Below are positions 7,447 through 16,129 of a DNA stretch of 64,000 nt, piece by piece. A program made the translations under genes and the position numbers. The stretch's first letter is position 1; every line of letters starts with the position of its first letter. Source of the stretch: Pelomonas baiyunensis (GTDB taxonomy: Bacteria > Pseudomonadota > Gammaproteobacteria > Burkholderiales > Burkholderiaceae_C); contig NZ_JBIGIB010000001.1 in assembly GCF_043555935.1 (NCBI RefSeq), positions 992,001-1,056,000 on the forward strand. The letters are read 5' to 3'. The notes beneath the pieces are model-generated. The model searched no databases and was not told the DNA's origin. It saw only the letters and a program-made list of their open reading frames with translations.

Positions 7447-7489
7447 CTGATGCTGCTGGTTGCCCCACCCACGCTCCTGGATGGACACC

Positions 7490-9178
7490 ATGTTGAAGCA
7501 ACCGCAGCTCAAGTACCGCCCCTTCGCCCCCGTCAGCTTGCCGGACCGCACCTGGCCCGATGCTGTGCTGACCCGTGCGCCGATCTGGCTGAGCACCGAC
7601 CTGCGGGACGGCAACCAGGCGCTCATCGAGCCGATGGACATCGCGCGCAAGCTGCGCATGTTCCAGCAGCTCGTGAAGATCGGCTTCAAGGAGATCGAGG
7701 TCGGGTTCCCGTCGGCGTCGCAGACCGAGTTCGACTTCGTGCGCTTGCTGATCGAGGGCGGCCACATTCCGGAGGACGTCTCCATCCAGGTGCTGACGCA
7801 AGCGCGCTCGCACCTCATCGAGCGCACCTTCGAGGCGCTGGACGGCGCTCAGCGCGTCATCGTCCATGTGTACAACGCGGTGGCGCCCATCATGCGGCGC
7901 GTCGTGCTGGGGCAGGACGAAGACGGCATCGTCGAGTTGGCCGCCACCCATGCCCAACAGATCAAGGATTTGGCCGCGGCTCGCCCGGGCACCGACTGGC
8001 GCTTTGAATACTCGCCCGAGATGTTCTCGGGCACCGAGCTGGCCTTCAGCAAGCGCGTGGTGGATGCCGTCACGGCGGTGTGGGCGCCGACGCCCGAGCG
8101 CAAGTGCATCATCAACCTGCCGTCCACGGTCGAGCACAGCACGCCCAACATCTTTGCCGACATGATCGAGTGGATGCACCGCCACCTCGAGCGTCGCGAT
8201 GCCATCGTGCTGTCGGTCCACCCCCACAACGACCGCGGCACCGGCACGGCGGCCGGCGAACTGGCCCTGATGGCCGGCGCCGACCGCATCGAGGGCTGCC
8301 TCTTCGGCAACGGCGAGCGCACCGGCAACGTCGACCTCGTCAACATCGCACTCAATCTCTACACCCAGGGTGTGGACCCGCAGCTGGACTTCTCGGACAT
8401 CGACGAGGTGCGCCGCTGCGTTGAGCACTGCACGCAGATCCCGGTCCACCCACGCCATCCGTACGTGGGCGATCTCGTGTACACCTCCTTCTCCGGCTCC
8501 CACCAGGACGCCATCAAGAAGGCCTTTGCCGCCCGCAAGGACGGCGACATTTGGGACATGCCCTACCTGCCGGTCGACCCCAAGGACCTGGGCCGCAGCT
8601 ACGACGCCGTCATCCGCGTGAACAGCCAGTCCGGCAAGGGCGGCATCGCCTACCTGCTGGAAGCCGAGTACGGGCTGGAACTGCCGCGCCGCCTGCAGAT
8701 CGAGTTCAGCCAGGTGGTGCAGCGGGTGATGGACGACGCCGGCAAGGAGCTGACCGCGGCCGACATCTACGGCATCTTCGAGCGCGAATACGGCATTGGC
8801 GACGCGGGTGCGTCGGTCGTTCAGCCGCAGATGACCGAACTCGCGGGCGGCGCCATGAAGCTGTCGGCCGAGGTGGTGTTGGGCGGCTGGGTAGGCCACG
8901 TGCAGGGCGAGGGCAACGGCCCGATCGACGCCTTCGTGCACGCGCTGTCGGCGCGGTTGGGTCAGGAGGTTCGCGTGTTGGACTACCACGAGCACTCCAT
9001 CGGCAGCGGCGCCGACGCCCGGGCCGTGGCCTACTTGGAAATTCGCGTGGGTGACGTCACCCGCCACGGCGTGGGCATTGATGGCAGCATCGTGCGTGCG
9101 TCCATGCAGGCCATCTTGTCCGGCCTGTCTCGGGCGCCGGTGGTGGTGCCCCAGGAACAAAAGGAAAACGTGCGATGA
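7490..9178 (+). CDS. leuA: 2-isopropylmalate synthase, fungal/actinobacterial-type class
   Basis: 562 residues; condenses acetyl-CoA with 2-oxoisovalerate, the first step of leucine synthesis. The TIM-barrel part has the metal/catalytic motif STDLRDGNQALIEPM near residue 39 and the HPHND metal histidines at about residue 245. The C-terminal LeuA allosteric domain (from about residue 430) should bind leucine. Overall layout is that of the longer leuA_yeast class, distinct from the next gene. I chose ATG 7490 (MLKQPQLKYRPF, as in relatives) over ATG 7481. The stop overlaps the next leuA start by four bases. Confidence 0.95.
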   Translation: MLKQPQLKYRPFAPVSLPDRTWPDAVLTRAPIWLSTDLRDGNQALIEPMDIARKLRMFQQLVKIGFKEIEVGFPSASQTEFDFVRLLIEGGHIPEDVSIQVLTQARSHLIERTFEALDGAQRVIVHVYNAVAPIMRRVVLGQDEDGIVELAATHAQQIKDLAAARPGTDWRFEYSPEMFSGTELAFSKRVVDAVTAVWAPTPERKCIINLPSTVEHSTPNIFADMIEWMHRHLERRDAIVLSVHPHNDRGTGTAAGELALMAGADRIEGCLFGNGERTGNVDLVNIALNLYTQGVDPQLDFSDIDEVRRCVEHCTQIPVHPRHPYVGDLVYTSFSGSHQDAIKKAFAARKDGDIWDMPYLPVDPKDLGRSYDAVIRVNSQSGKGGIAYLLEAEYGLELPRRLQIEFSQVVQRVMDDAGKELTAADIYGIFEREYGIGDAGASVVQPQMTELAGGAMKLSAEVVLGGWVGHVQGEGNGPIDAFVHALSARLGQEVRVLDYHEHSIGSGADARAVAYLEIRVGDVTRHGVGIDGSIVRASMQAILSGLSRAPVVVPQEQKENVR

Positions 9179-10716
9179 CCGACAAGCTGATCATTTTCGA
9201 CACCACGCTGCGCGACGGCGAACAGTCGCCCGGCGCGTCCATGACGCGGGAAGAAAAGCTGCGCATCGCGCGCCAGCTGGAGCGCATGAAGGTGGACGTG
9301 ATCGAGGCGGGTTTTGCCGCGTCCAGCAACGGTGACTTCGAGGCCGTGAAGGCGATTGCCGCTGCCGTGAAGGACAGCACCGTGTGCTCGCTCGCCCGTG
9401 CCAATGACCGTGACATCGCCCGCGCCGCCGAGGCGCTGGCGCCGGCCGCACGCTCGCGCATCCACACCTTCATCGCGACCAGCGAACTCCACATGGAGAA
9501 GAAGCTGCGCATGACCCGCGAGCAGGTGCTCGATCAAGCCACGCTGGCCGTGCGCTTTGCGCGCAACCTGTGCGGGGACATCGAGTTCTCGCCGGAAGAC
9601 GGCTACCGCTCCGACATCGACTTCCTGGCCCGGGTCTGCGAGGCCGTCATCCGCGAAGGCGCCGGCACCATCAACATCCCGGACACGGTGGGCTACGGCA
9701 TCCCGGAGCTGTACGGTGACTTCATTCGCCGCCTGCGCGAAAAGGTGCCCAACAGCGACCAGGCCATCTGGAGCGTGCACTGCCACAACGACTTGGGCAT
9801 GGCAGTGGCCAACTCCCTGGCCGGTGTGAAGATCGGCGGTGCCCGGCAGGTGGAATGCACCATCAACGGCCTGGGTGAGCGGGCAGGCAACTGCTCGCTG
9901 GAAGAGGTCGTCATGGCCGTGAAGACGCGGCGCGACTACTTCGGGCTGGACGTGGGCATCGAGACCTCGCAAATCGTTCCGGCCTCCAAGCTCGTGTCGC
10001 AGACGACCGGCTTCGTCGTGCAGCCCAACAAGGCCGTGGTGGGCGCCAATGCGTTTGCACACGCCAGCGGCATCCACCAGGACGGCGTGCTCAAGGCGCG
10101 CGACACCTACGAAATCATGCGTGCCGAGGACGTGGGCTGGGCGGCCAACAAGATCGTGCTGGGCAAGCTCTCGGGCCGCAACGCGTTCAAGCAGCGGTTG
10201 CAGGAACTGGGCATCCAACTCGACAGCGAGGCCGAGGTCAACGCGGCGTTCCAGCGCTTCAAAGACCTGGCTGACCGCAAGAACGAGATCTTTGACGAAG
10301 ACATCATCGCCCTCGTGATGGACGAGTCGGTCACGGCCGACCAAGAGCATTTCCGCTTGTTGTCGCTCGCCCAGCGCAGCGAAACCGGCGAGCGCCCGCA
10401 CGCCGCGATCGTGTTCGCGATGGGGCACCAGGAGCACCGCGCGGAGAGCGACGGCAACGGCCCGGTGGATGCCACGTTGCAGGCCATCGAGTCGGTCGTG
10501 CAGTCGGGCGCGGAAATGGTGCTGTACTCGGTCAACGCCATCACCGGTGGCAGCACCGAGTCCCAGGGCGAAGTCACCGTGCGCCTGCAGCACGCCGGCC
10601 GCGTGGTCAACGGCGTGGGCGCCGACCCGGACATCGTCGTGGCGTCGGCCAAGGCTTACCTGGCCGCCCTGAACAAGCTGCAAAGCAAGACCGAGCGGGT
10701 CGCCGCGCAAGGCTGA
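9175..10716 (+). CDS. leuA: 2-isopropylmalate synthase, bacterial class (second LeuA)
   Basis: 513 residues of the classical bacterial class. The start is IIFDTTLRDGEQSPGASMT, the catalytic Arg-Asp and metal Asp motif. The middle has VHCHNDLGMAVANSLAG (metal histidines) and NGLGERAGNCSLEEVVMA. A C-terminal regulatory domain starts at about residue 390. ATG 9175 overlaps the TGA of the upstream LeuA, so translation is probably coupled. Same reaction by two distantly related enzymes suggests different feedback behaviour or substrate use. It is not citramalate synthase or homocitrate synthase by overall pattern, but substrate choice cannot be proven by eye. Confidence 0.93.
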   Translation: MTDKLIIFDTTLRDGEQSPGASMTREEKLRIARQLERMKVDVIEAGFAASSNGDFEAVKAIAAAVKDSTVCSLARANDRDIARAAEALAPAARSRIHTFIATSELHMEKKLRMTREQVLDQATLAVRFARNLCGDIEFSPEDGYRSDIDFLARVCEAVIREGAGTINIPDTVGYGIPELYGDFIRRLREKVPNSDQAIWSVHCHNDLGMAVANSLAGVKIGGARQVECTINGLGERAGNCSLEEVVMAVKTRRDYFGLDVGIETSQIVPASKLVSQTTGFVVQPNKAVVGANAFAHASGIHQDGVLKARDTYEIMRAEDVGWAANKIVLGKLSGRNAFKQRLQELGIQLDSEAEVNAAFQRFKDLADRKNEIFDEDIIALVMDESVTADQEHFRLLSLAQRSETGERPHAAIVFAMGHQEHRAESDGNGPVDATLQAIESVVQSGAEMVLYSVNAITGGSTESQGEVTVRLQHAGRVVNGVGADPDIVVASAKAYLAALNKLQSKTERVAAQG

Positions 10717-10733
10717 TTCCGTGTCCGACGAGC

Positions 10734-10770
10734 GGCGTGACGCGTGATCCGTGTCACGCCGTTTGCTTTT
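10734..10770 (+). terminator. Terminator after the leuA pair
   Basis: Eight-base-pair stem GGCGTGAC (10734-10741) with GTCACGCC (10753-10760), followed by GTTTGCTTTT. Confidence 0.8.
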
Positions 10771-11043
10771 GCGTGGCGCGCTGGCCCGAATTGACGGGCG
10801 ATGGCGTGTCAAGTCGGACAGCGGTGAGCGTCGCAGTGCGGCACCATGAATTGGCGAACATCGGGTGCGTACCGGGCCAGCCCGGATGTTCGAACCGTGT
10901 CAGCCGCGGTTCACTGTCAGGCGTTGGGTCTGGCACGCCACCGGTTGACGACAAGAGTTCACTTGAGGAAAAGCACCTAAGTGTTTGTCTTGGTAACGGT
11001 TTTACGGTCTATTACACTGCCACCTGCTGTTTTGGGGGTTCCA
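10771..11043 (+). promoter_or_regulatory. Intergenic region and promoter of pbpG
   Basis: No gene is seen in these 273 bases. A candidate promoter is TTGGTA (10990-10995), 17 bases, TACACT (11013-11018), with GGGGG (11034-11038) as ribosome-binding site. An imperfect inverted repeat CGAACATC (10855-10862) / GATGTTCG (10885-10892) is also present, of unknown meaning. Confidence 0.4.
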
Positions 11044-12066
11044 TTGAAGCCATTGATTGCTGCTCTGTTGAGCCTCTCCGCGCTGGCGAGCGGCACCGCC
11101 GCGGAAGCGGCCGCCCAGCCGGCCAAGTCCAAAGCCAGCGCGAGCGCTCCGGCCAAATCGTCAGCGCAAGCCGCGACGAAACCGGCGGTGAAATCGGGCG
11201 CGACGCGCAAGGTCAGCTCGGTGGTGGTGCGCAAGGCCGCGCCGGTGCTGCCCGCCGTGCCCACGTTCGGCCAGGTTGCCGGCCTCCACACCGTGGACGA
11301 CCCGCTGTCGCTCAAGTCCAGCGTGGCCTACGTGTTGGATCAAGACACGAACGAGGTGCTCTTCTCCAAGAACCCGCAGGCGGTGCTGCCGATTGCGTCC
11401 ATCACCAAGCTGATGACGGCGCTTGTGGTGGTGGATGCCGGCTTGCCGCTGGAGGAGAAGTTGACCGTCTCGCAAGACGACGTCGACACCGAGAAATTCA
11501 CCCGCTCGCGCTTGGCCGTGGGCACCACGCTCACGCGCGGCGAGATGTTGCACTTGGCCCTGATGGCCAGTGAAAACCGTGCGGCGCACGCGCTGGGCCG
11601 CCACTACCCGGGCGGTCTGGAGGCGTTTGTGGCCGCCATGAACGCCAAGGCGCACAGCCTGGGCATGACGGACACGCACTACGTCGAGCCCACCGGCCTG
11701 TCCAGCCGCAACCAGAGCAGCGCTGCCGACCTGGCCAAGCTGGTGGACACCACGAGCCAGGTGCCCTTGCTGCGTGATCTGTCCACCTCGCGCGAGGCGC
11801 GTGTGGCCTTGGGCAAGCGCCTGGTTCAGTTCCGCTCCACGAACGGCTTGCTGTCCAACCCGCTGTGGGACATCGGCCTGCAGAAAACCGGCTTCATCAA
11901 CGAGGCGGGCAAGTGCCTGGTGATGCAGGCCAGCATGGCAGGCCGCAAGCTCATCATGGTGTTCCTGGACTCCAGCGGCAAGGCCTCGCGGATTGCCGAT
12001 GCCGAGCGCATGCGCAAGTGGCTGTCGGCCCAGGCCGAATCGAGCCCGGTGTCGGCGAAGTTCTGA
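11044..12066 (+). CDS. pbpG: D-alanyl-D-alanine endopeptidase (PBP7-like)
   Basis: 340 residues from TTG 11044. That start gives a good signal peptide (KPLIAALLSLSALASGTAAEA) and has GGGGG 5 bases upstream; an upstream GTG at 10981 is less likely. An Ala/Lys-rich linker precedes the peptidase S11 domain. All three active-site motifs are present: SxxK in PIASITKLMTAL, SxN in MASENRAAHAL, and KTG in LQKTGFINEAG. PBP7 cleaves D-Ala-meso-DAP cross-links in periplasmic peptidoglycan. A D-Ala-D-Ala carboxypeptidase is an alternative reading. Confidence 0.9.
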   Translation: MKPLIAALLSLSALASGTAAEAAAQPAKSKASASAPAKSSAQAATKPAVKSGATRKVSSVVVRKAAPVLPAVPTFGQVAGLHTVDDPLSLKSSVAYVLDQDTNEVLFSKNPQAVLPIASITKLMTALVVVDAGLPLEEKLTVSQDDVDTEKFTRSRLAVGTTLTRGEMLHLALMASENRAAHALGRHYPGGLEAFVAAMNAKAHSLGMTDTHYVEPTGLSSRNQSSAADLAKLVDTTSQVPLLRDLSTSREARVALGKRLVQFRSTNGLLSNPLWDIGLQKTGFINEAGKCLVMQASMAGRKLIMVFLDSSGKASRIADAERMRKWLSAQAESSPVSAKF

Positions 12067-12091
12067 CGCCGGTCCGTGCCCCAATGAGCGA

Positions 12092-12120
12092 GCGGCGCCC
12101 ACGGGCGCCGCTTTTCATTT
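12092..12120. terminator. Terminator between pbpG and the IclR gene
   Basis: GCGGCGCC (12092-12099) pairs with GGCGCCGC (12104-12111) around CACG, followed by TTTTCATTT. The stem lies between two converging genes and may serve both. Confidence 0.85.
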
Positions 12121-12122
12121 GA

Positions 12123-12893
12123 TCAGCCGCGGTAGCCCAGGGCGGACGAGATTTGCGCGGCCGTTTCCTTCAGCCGCACCACCCAGGTTTCTTCCAGGCG
12201 ATCCGCCGGGGCCGAAATGGACAGGCCCGCCACCAGTTTGGCCTGGTCGTCGTAGATGCCGGCGGCCATGCAGCGCACGCCCAGCTCCAGTTCCTCGTCA
12301 TCCCGCGCGATGCCGCGCTGGCGCACCATGGCCAATTCGCGTTCGAGGGCGCCGATGTCGGTCAGGCTGTTGCGGGTGTGGCCCGACAGGCCGGTGCGCG
12401 TGGCGTAGGCGCGCACACGCGGGCTGTCGTCGCTGGCCAGGAACAGCTTGCCCACCGAGGTGAGGTGCAGCGGCGCGCGGCCGCCCACGGCGCGAACCAC
12501 CTGCATGCCCGAGCGCTCGGAGTAGGTGCGTTCGATGTAGACGATCTCGTCGCCCTGGCGCACCGACAGGTTCACCGGCTGGTGCGTGAACTTGTGCAGT
12601 TCGCGCATGGCGGGCAGGGCGGCGTCCCGCACATCCAGCCGGGCCTTCACCAGGTTGCCCAGTTCCAGCAGGCGCATGCCCAGGCGGTAGCTGCCGGCTT
12701 CGGGGCGGTCCACAAAGCGGCCCAGGGTCAGGTCATTGAGAATTCGGTGGGCCGTTGACGGGTGCAGGCCCGTGGCCTCGGCCAAGGCCTTCAGCGAGAC
12801 CGGATCCTGGTGGGTGGCCAGCACATCCAGCAGGGCGAACATGCGCTCCAGAACCTGAATGGCCGGGGTCTGGGGCGAGTCTTTGGCTTTCAT
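12123..12893 (-). CDS. IclR family transcriptional regulator
   Basis: 256 residues from ATG 12893. The N-terminal winged helix-turn-helix is at about residues 10-75 (IQVLERMFALLDVLATH...LKALAEATGLHPSTAHRILNDL). A C-terminal GAF-like effector domain spans about residues 90-250, with the usual RMLELG..., SVGKLFLAS and GxxCxAAGIYD elements (VRCMAAGIYDDQAKLVAGLSIS). The target and effector are unknown. It is divergent from the TIGR03790-type gene with only 34 bases between starts, so it may control that gene or itself. Confidence 0.93.
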   Translation of the reverse strand: MKAKDSPQTPAIQVLERMFALLDVLATHQDPVSLKALAEATGLHPSTAHRILNDLTLGRFVDRPEAGSYRLGMRLLELGNLVKARLDVRDAALPAMRELHKFTHQPVNLSVRQGDEIVYIERTYSERSGMQVVRAVGGRAPLHLTSVGKLFLASDDSPRVRAYATRTGLSGHTRNSLTDIGALERELAMVRQRGIARDDEELELGVRCMAAGIYDDQAKLVAGLSISAPADRLEETWVVRLKETAAQISSALGYRG

Positions 12894-12927
12894 GGCGGCA
12901 TTGTCGGGGAGATTGCGCGTGTTTTGT

Positions 12928-14046
12928 ATGGCGAAAGCCGCCTTCAGTTGGTGGCATGCGCTCAGGCGTTGCGCCACGGCGGCGGTGTGGCTGGGGGCGT
13001 GGATGGCGGCTGCGTCGCCGAGCGCCCAACCCGCTCCGGGCTGGCAACCCGCGCCGGCGTACCACGCGCGCCTCACGGCAGCGTCGCTCGGGCTGGTCAT
13101 CAACACCGCCGATCCGTATTCGGTGGCCGTGGGCGAGACCTATGTGCGCCGCCGTGGCATTGCCGCCGATCACGTGTTGCGCGTGCGCCTGCCGGTGCGC
13201 GCCAGCCTCTCACGGGAGGAGTTTCAGGCGCTGAACCAGGCCGTGCGGGCCCACATGCCCGAGGCGGTGCAGGCCCTGGCCCTGGCTTGGGTGCAGCCGT
13301 ACGCGGTGGAGTGCAACGCGCTGGGCAGCGCCCTGGCCTTGGGCCTGCAGCCGGGTGTGTGTGCTGACAGCTGTGCGGCCACGCGCCCCAGCCCGCTGGC
13401 GCACTATTCGGGCGCGCGGACCTGGTCGGTGCTGGGCGTGCGGCCGGTCATGCACATCGCAGCCCGGTCCGTGGTCACGGCGCAGGCCTTGATCGAGCGT
13501 GGCATCGCGTCAGACCACAGCCTGGCGCGGGCTGATGTGGCGCCCGTCCATGCCTACCTGGCCGCCACGCCCGATACAGCGCGCAACGTGCGCGAGCGGC
13601 TGTTCCCTCCGGCAGGGGCCGTTTCGACCGGGCCGGGCGCAGCCCCGTTGGACGTGGTGCGGGTGCGCAGCGAGGCACTACCGCCTTTGCGGCGCACCGT
13701 GCTGTACCAGACGGGCTTGGCGCGGGTGCCGCCGCCCCTGGGCGGCGAGTGGCTGCCCGGCGCCTTGGCGGATCACCTCACCTCGTTTGGCGGTCAGTTG
13801 GATCGGCCCGTGGGCGATGGGCAAATGAACGTGCTGGACTGGATCGAAGCGGGCGCCACGGCGAGCTACGGCACGGTCAGCGAGCCCTGCAACCACCTAC
13901 AGAAGTTTCCGCATCCGCAGGTGTTGATGCAGGCCTATGCCCAGGGGCTGACCGCCCTGGAGGCCTACTGGCGCAGCGTGCTGTGGCCCGCTCAGGGCGT
14001 GTTCGTGGGCGAGCCCTTGGCCGCGCCCTGGGCCAGCACCCCCTGA
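12928..14046 (+). CDS. TIGR03790-type exported protein of unknown function
   Basis: About 372 residues from ATG 12928; an earlier in-frame ATG at 12892 overlaps the IclR start. The N-terminus has a signal peptide (ALRRCATAAVWLGAWMAAASPSA). The mature part begins with LGLVINTADPYSVAVGETYVRRRGI, the opening typical of TIGR03790 proteins (Asn-x-x-Asp-Pro, Ser, Tyr, Arg-Gly-Ile). Later landmarks are CNALGSALALG, SYGTVSEPCNHLQKFPHP and a Trp/Pro-rich end. The family has no known function; gingipain-like folds have been suggested for related domains, which I cannot verify. Its last 55 bases overlap the convergent hpnE gene. Confidence 0.72.
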   Translation: MAKAAFSWWHALRRCATAAVWLGAWMAAASPSAQPAPGWQPAPAYHARLTAASLGLVINTADPYSVAVGETYVRRRGIAADHVLRVRLPVRASLSREEFQALNQAVRAHMPEAVQALALAWVQPYAVECNALGSALALGLQPGVCADSCAATRPSPLAHYSGARTWSVLGVRPVMHIAARSVVTAQALIERGIASDHSLARADVAPVHAYLAATPDTARNVRERLFPPAGAVSTGPGAAPLDVVRVRSEALPPLRRTVLYQTGLARVPPPLGGEWLPGALADHLTSFGGQLDRPVGDGQMNVLDWIEAGATASYGTVSEPCNHLQKFPHPQVLMQAYAQGLTALEAYWRSVLWPAQGVFVGEPLAAPWASTP

Positions 14047-15260
14047 GCCGCCGCCGCCCCCGCGCGCACCGCGCCCTCCAGCGTGGCCGGGTAGGGGCCG
14101 GCCACGTAGTCGCCCGCGGCCCACAGCCCGGGCCGGATGTGCGCCGCCGGCCGCTGCAGGCCCGGCGTGCAGGCAAACGTGGCGCGCTTTTCGGTCAGCA
14201 CACGGTCCAGCACCGGGGGTGAGGCCCAGGCCAGTTCGCGCAACGCCTGCGCCAGCACCGCTTGCCCGGCGTCGCCCCGTGCCACCCAGTCCGCCGCACC
14301 GCTGACGACGAAGGCAAATCGCCCGGCCGCGCCGCCAAGCTGCCCGTGGTCGAACACGAACTGCGCCGGTGCGTCCGGGCCTTCGCGCAGCGCGAGCATG
14401 GGCGCGGCCAGGCGGCTGCCGGGGCTTTGCAGGTACACGGTGACGATGGGCTGGAACGGTAGCTGCTGCGCGGTGTGGGCCCAGTCAGGGGCGATGTCGG
14501 CGGTCAGCCGCGCGGCTTCAACGCTGGAGCACGCCAGCACCACCGCGTCGAACGCTTCGCCGTCGACCTGCCATTCAGGTTCAATCCGCTGCACGCGCCG
14601 CCCCAACTGCAGGCGGGGCCCGAGCCAGGCGTGCGCCGGTGTGGCCAGCAATTCAGACAACGGGCGCCGCGGCAGCAGCAAGTCGGCGCTGCCGGCGCCG
14701 CTGAAGAGAGCGTCCTTCAGCACCCGCAAAAAAACCTCGGCACTGGCCTCCGCCGCCGGGGTGTTGAGTGCGGCCACGCACAGGGGCTCGATCAAGTCTT
14801 GCAGCACGACGCGGGGCAAGCCGCTGCACAAATGCGCGACGTTCTCGCCCGGTGCGCAGCGAAACCCCCGCACCAGCCAGCCGGTGGCCGCCATCAGCAG
14901 CCGCAGGCGGGCCGGGAGCGGCCAGCCGCGGTGGGCCAGCACGCCGCGCGTGAACGCCAGCAGCGGCGGCCCCGGGGGCAACTGCAGCCCGGGCTCGCCC
15001 GGGTAGGGCAGGGCCAGAGGGGCCCGCAGCAACACCGCGTTCACGTCCACGCCCAGGCGCTGCATCAGGGCCAGGCTGTCGCGGTAGGCGCCAATCAGGA
15101 TGTGCTGGCCGTTGTCGTACGGCGGGTCGCCCGCCACGCTGCGGGCGCGGCCACCGGGCTGAGGGGCCATGTCGAACACGGCCACGTCGGCGCCGCTGTC
15201 GGCCAGGCGCGTGGCGGCAGACAAGCCGGCCCAGCCGGCCCCGACGACGGCGACCTTCAC
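13992..15260 (-). CDS. hpnE: Hydroxysqualene dehydroxylase HpnE
   Basis: 422 residues. The N-terminal FAD-binding Rossmann motif is VAVVGAGWAGLSAATRLADSG, followed by a PGGRARS loop. The C-terminal FAD contact is GLWAAGDYVAGPYPATLEGAVRAG. HpnE reduces hydroxysqualene to squalene with FADH2, the last of three steps replacing eukaryotic squalene synthase. ATG 15260 overlaps the hpnD stop by four bases, consistent with one hpnCDE transcript. The 3' end overlaps the opposite-strand TIGR03790-type gene. Confidence 0.93.
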   Translation of the reverse strand: MKVAVVGAGWAGLSAATRLADSGADVAVFDMAPQPGGRARSVAGDPPYDNGQHILIGAYRDSLALMQRLGVDVNAVLLRAPLALPYPGEPGLQLPPGPPLLAFTRGVLAHRGWPLPARLRLLMAATGWLVRGFRCAPGENVAHLCSGLPRVVLQDLIEPLCVAALNTPAAEASAEVFLRVLKDALFSGAGSADLLLPRRPLSELLATPAHAWLGPRLQLGRRVQRIEPEWQVDGEAFDAVVLACSSVEAARLTADIAPDWAHTAQQLPFQPIVTVYLQSPGSRLAAPMLALREGPDAPAQFVFDHGQLGGAAGRFAFVVSGAADWVARGDAGQAVLAQALRELAWASPPVLDRVLTEKRATFACTPGLQRPAAHIRPGLWAAGDYVAGPYPATLEGAVRAGAAAAQGVLAQGAAKGSPTNTP

Positions 15261-16129
15261 CGGCCGCGCCAGTTGGTGCGCATGGCGATCCAGAGCTTGC
15301 GCAGCGGCGTCAGCGAGATGCGCTGGTGCAGCACCTGGAAGTTCTCGCGCTCGATTTCCACCAGCAGGGCGCGGTAGATGTTGGCCATCATCAGTCCGGG
15401 CTTTTGCGTGGCCCGGTCCGCCTCGGGCAGCAGCGCAAAGGCTTCGTCGTACAGCCGATGCGCACGCTCGGCCTGGAACTTCATCAGCGCGGTGAAGCGC
15501 TCGCTGTAGCCCCAGGGCTTGCTGCGCAGCAGGATTTCATTGGCCTTGACGCCGAACTGCTGCAACTCGTTCACCGGCAGGTAGATGCGGCCGCGCCGGG
15601 CGTCGTCGCCCACGTCGCGAATGATGTTGGTCAGCTGCATCGCCTGGCCCAGCTTGTGCGCGTACTCGACCGTCTGCGGCTGCGTGCGGCCAAAGATGCC
15701 GCTGGCCACCTCGCCCACCACGCCGGCCACCAGATGGCAATAGCGCGCCAGCCCGGGGAAGTCCAGGTAGCGGGTTTGCTGCAGGTCCATCTCGCAGCCT
15801 TCAATGACCGCGTTCAGGTGTTCGGCCCGGATGTCGAACGCCGTGGTGTGCGGCATGAGGGCCAGCATGACCGGGTGCGTGGGGTGGCCTGCAAAGGCGC
15901 CGGCCACTTCCTTGCGCCACCAGGCCAGCTTGGTGGCCGCCACGCCTGCGTCCTGGGTTTCGTCCACCACGTCATCCACCTCGCGGCAGAAGGCATAGAA
16001 CGCCGTGATGGCCGCCCGCCGCGCAGGCGGCAGGAACAGGAAGGCGTAATAGAAGCTGGAGCCGCTGGCTGCGGCCTTGTCTTGGACGTACTGTTCGGGA
16101 GTCACGGCGAGGCGATCAAGATGCGGCAC
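15257..16129 (-). CDS. hpnD: Presqualene diphosphate synthase HpnD
   Basis: 290 residues starting at GTG 16129. Trans-isoprenyl diphosphate synthase fold with both aspartate-rich motifs: FCREVDDVVDE (about residues 47-57) and LTNIIRDVGDDARRGRIYLP (about 165-184). It condenses two farnesyl diphosphates to presqualene diphosphate. The start overlaps the hpnC end by 14 bases. A phytoene synthase is the main alternative, ruled less likely by the flanking hpnC and hpnE. Confidence 0.94.
   Translation of the reverse strand: MPHLDRLAVTPEQYVQDKAAASGSSFYYAFLFLPPARRAAITAFYAFCREVDDVVDETQDAGVAATKLAWWRKEVAGAFAGHPTHPVMLALMPHTTAFDIRAEHLNAVIEGCEMDLQQTRYLDFPGLARYCHLVAGVVGEVASGIFGRTQPQTVEYAHKLGQAMQLTNIIRDVGDDARRGRIYLPVNELQQFGVKANEILLRSKPWGYSERFTALMKFQAERAHRLYDEAFALLPEADRATQKPGLMMANIYRALLVEIERENFQVLHQRISLTPLRKLWIAMRTNWRGR

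Noticed and set aside
10855..10892. CGAACATC...GATGTTCG inverted repeat considered as a LexA-type site
   Set aside because: The half sites are 22 bases apart, far beyond LexA spacing, and pbpG is not an SOS gene.
12893..13106. N-terminal extension of the IclR gene up to 13106
   Set aside because: The extra 71 residues overlap the divergent TIGR03790-type gene and do not resemble IclR proteins; ATG 12893 gives the normal start.
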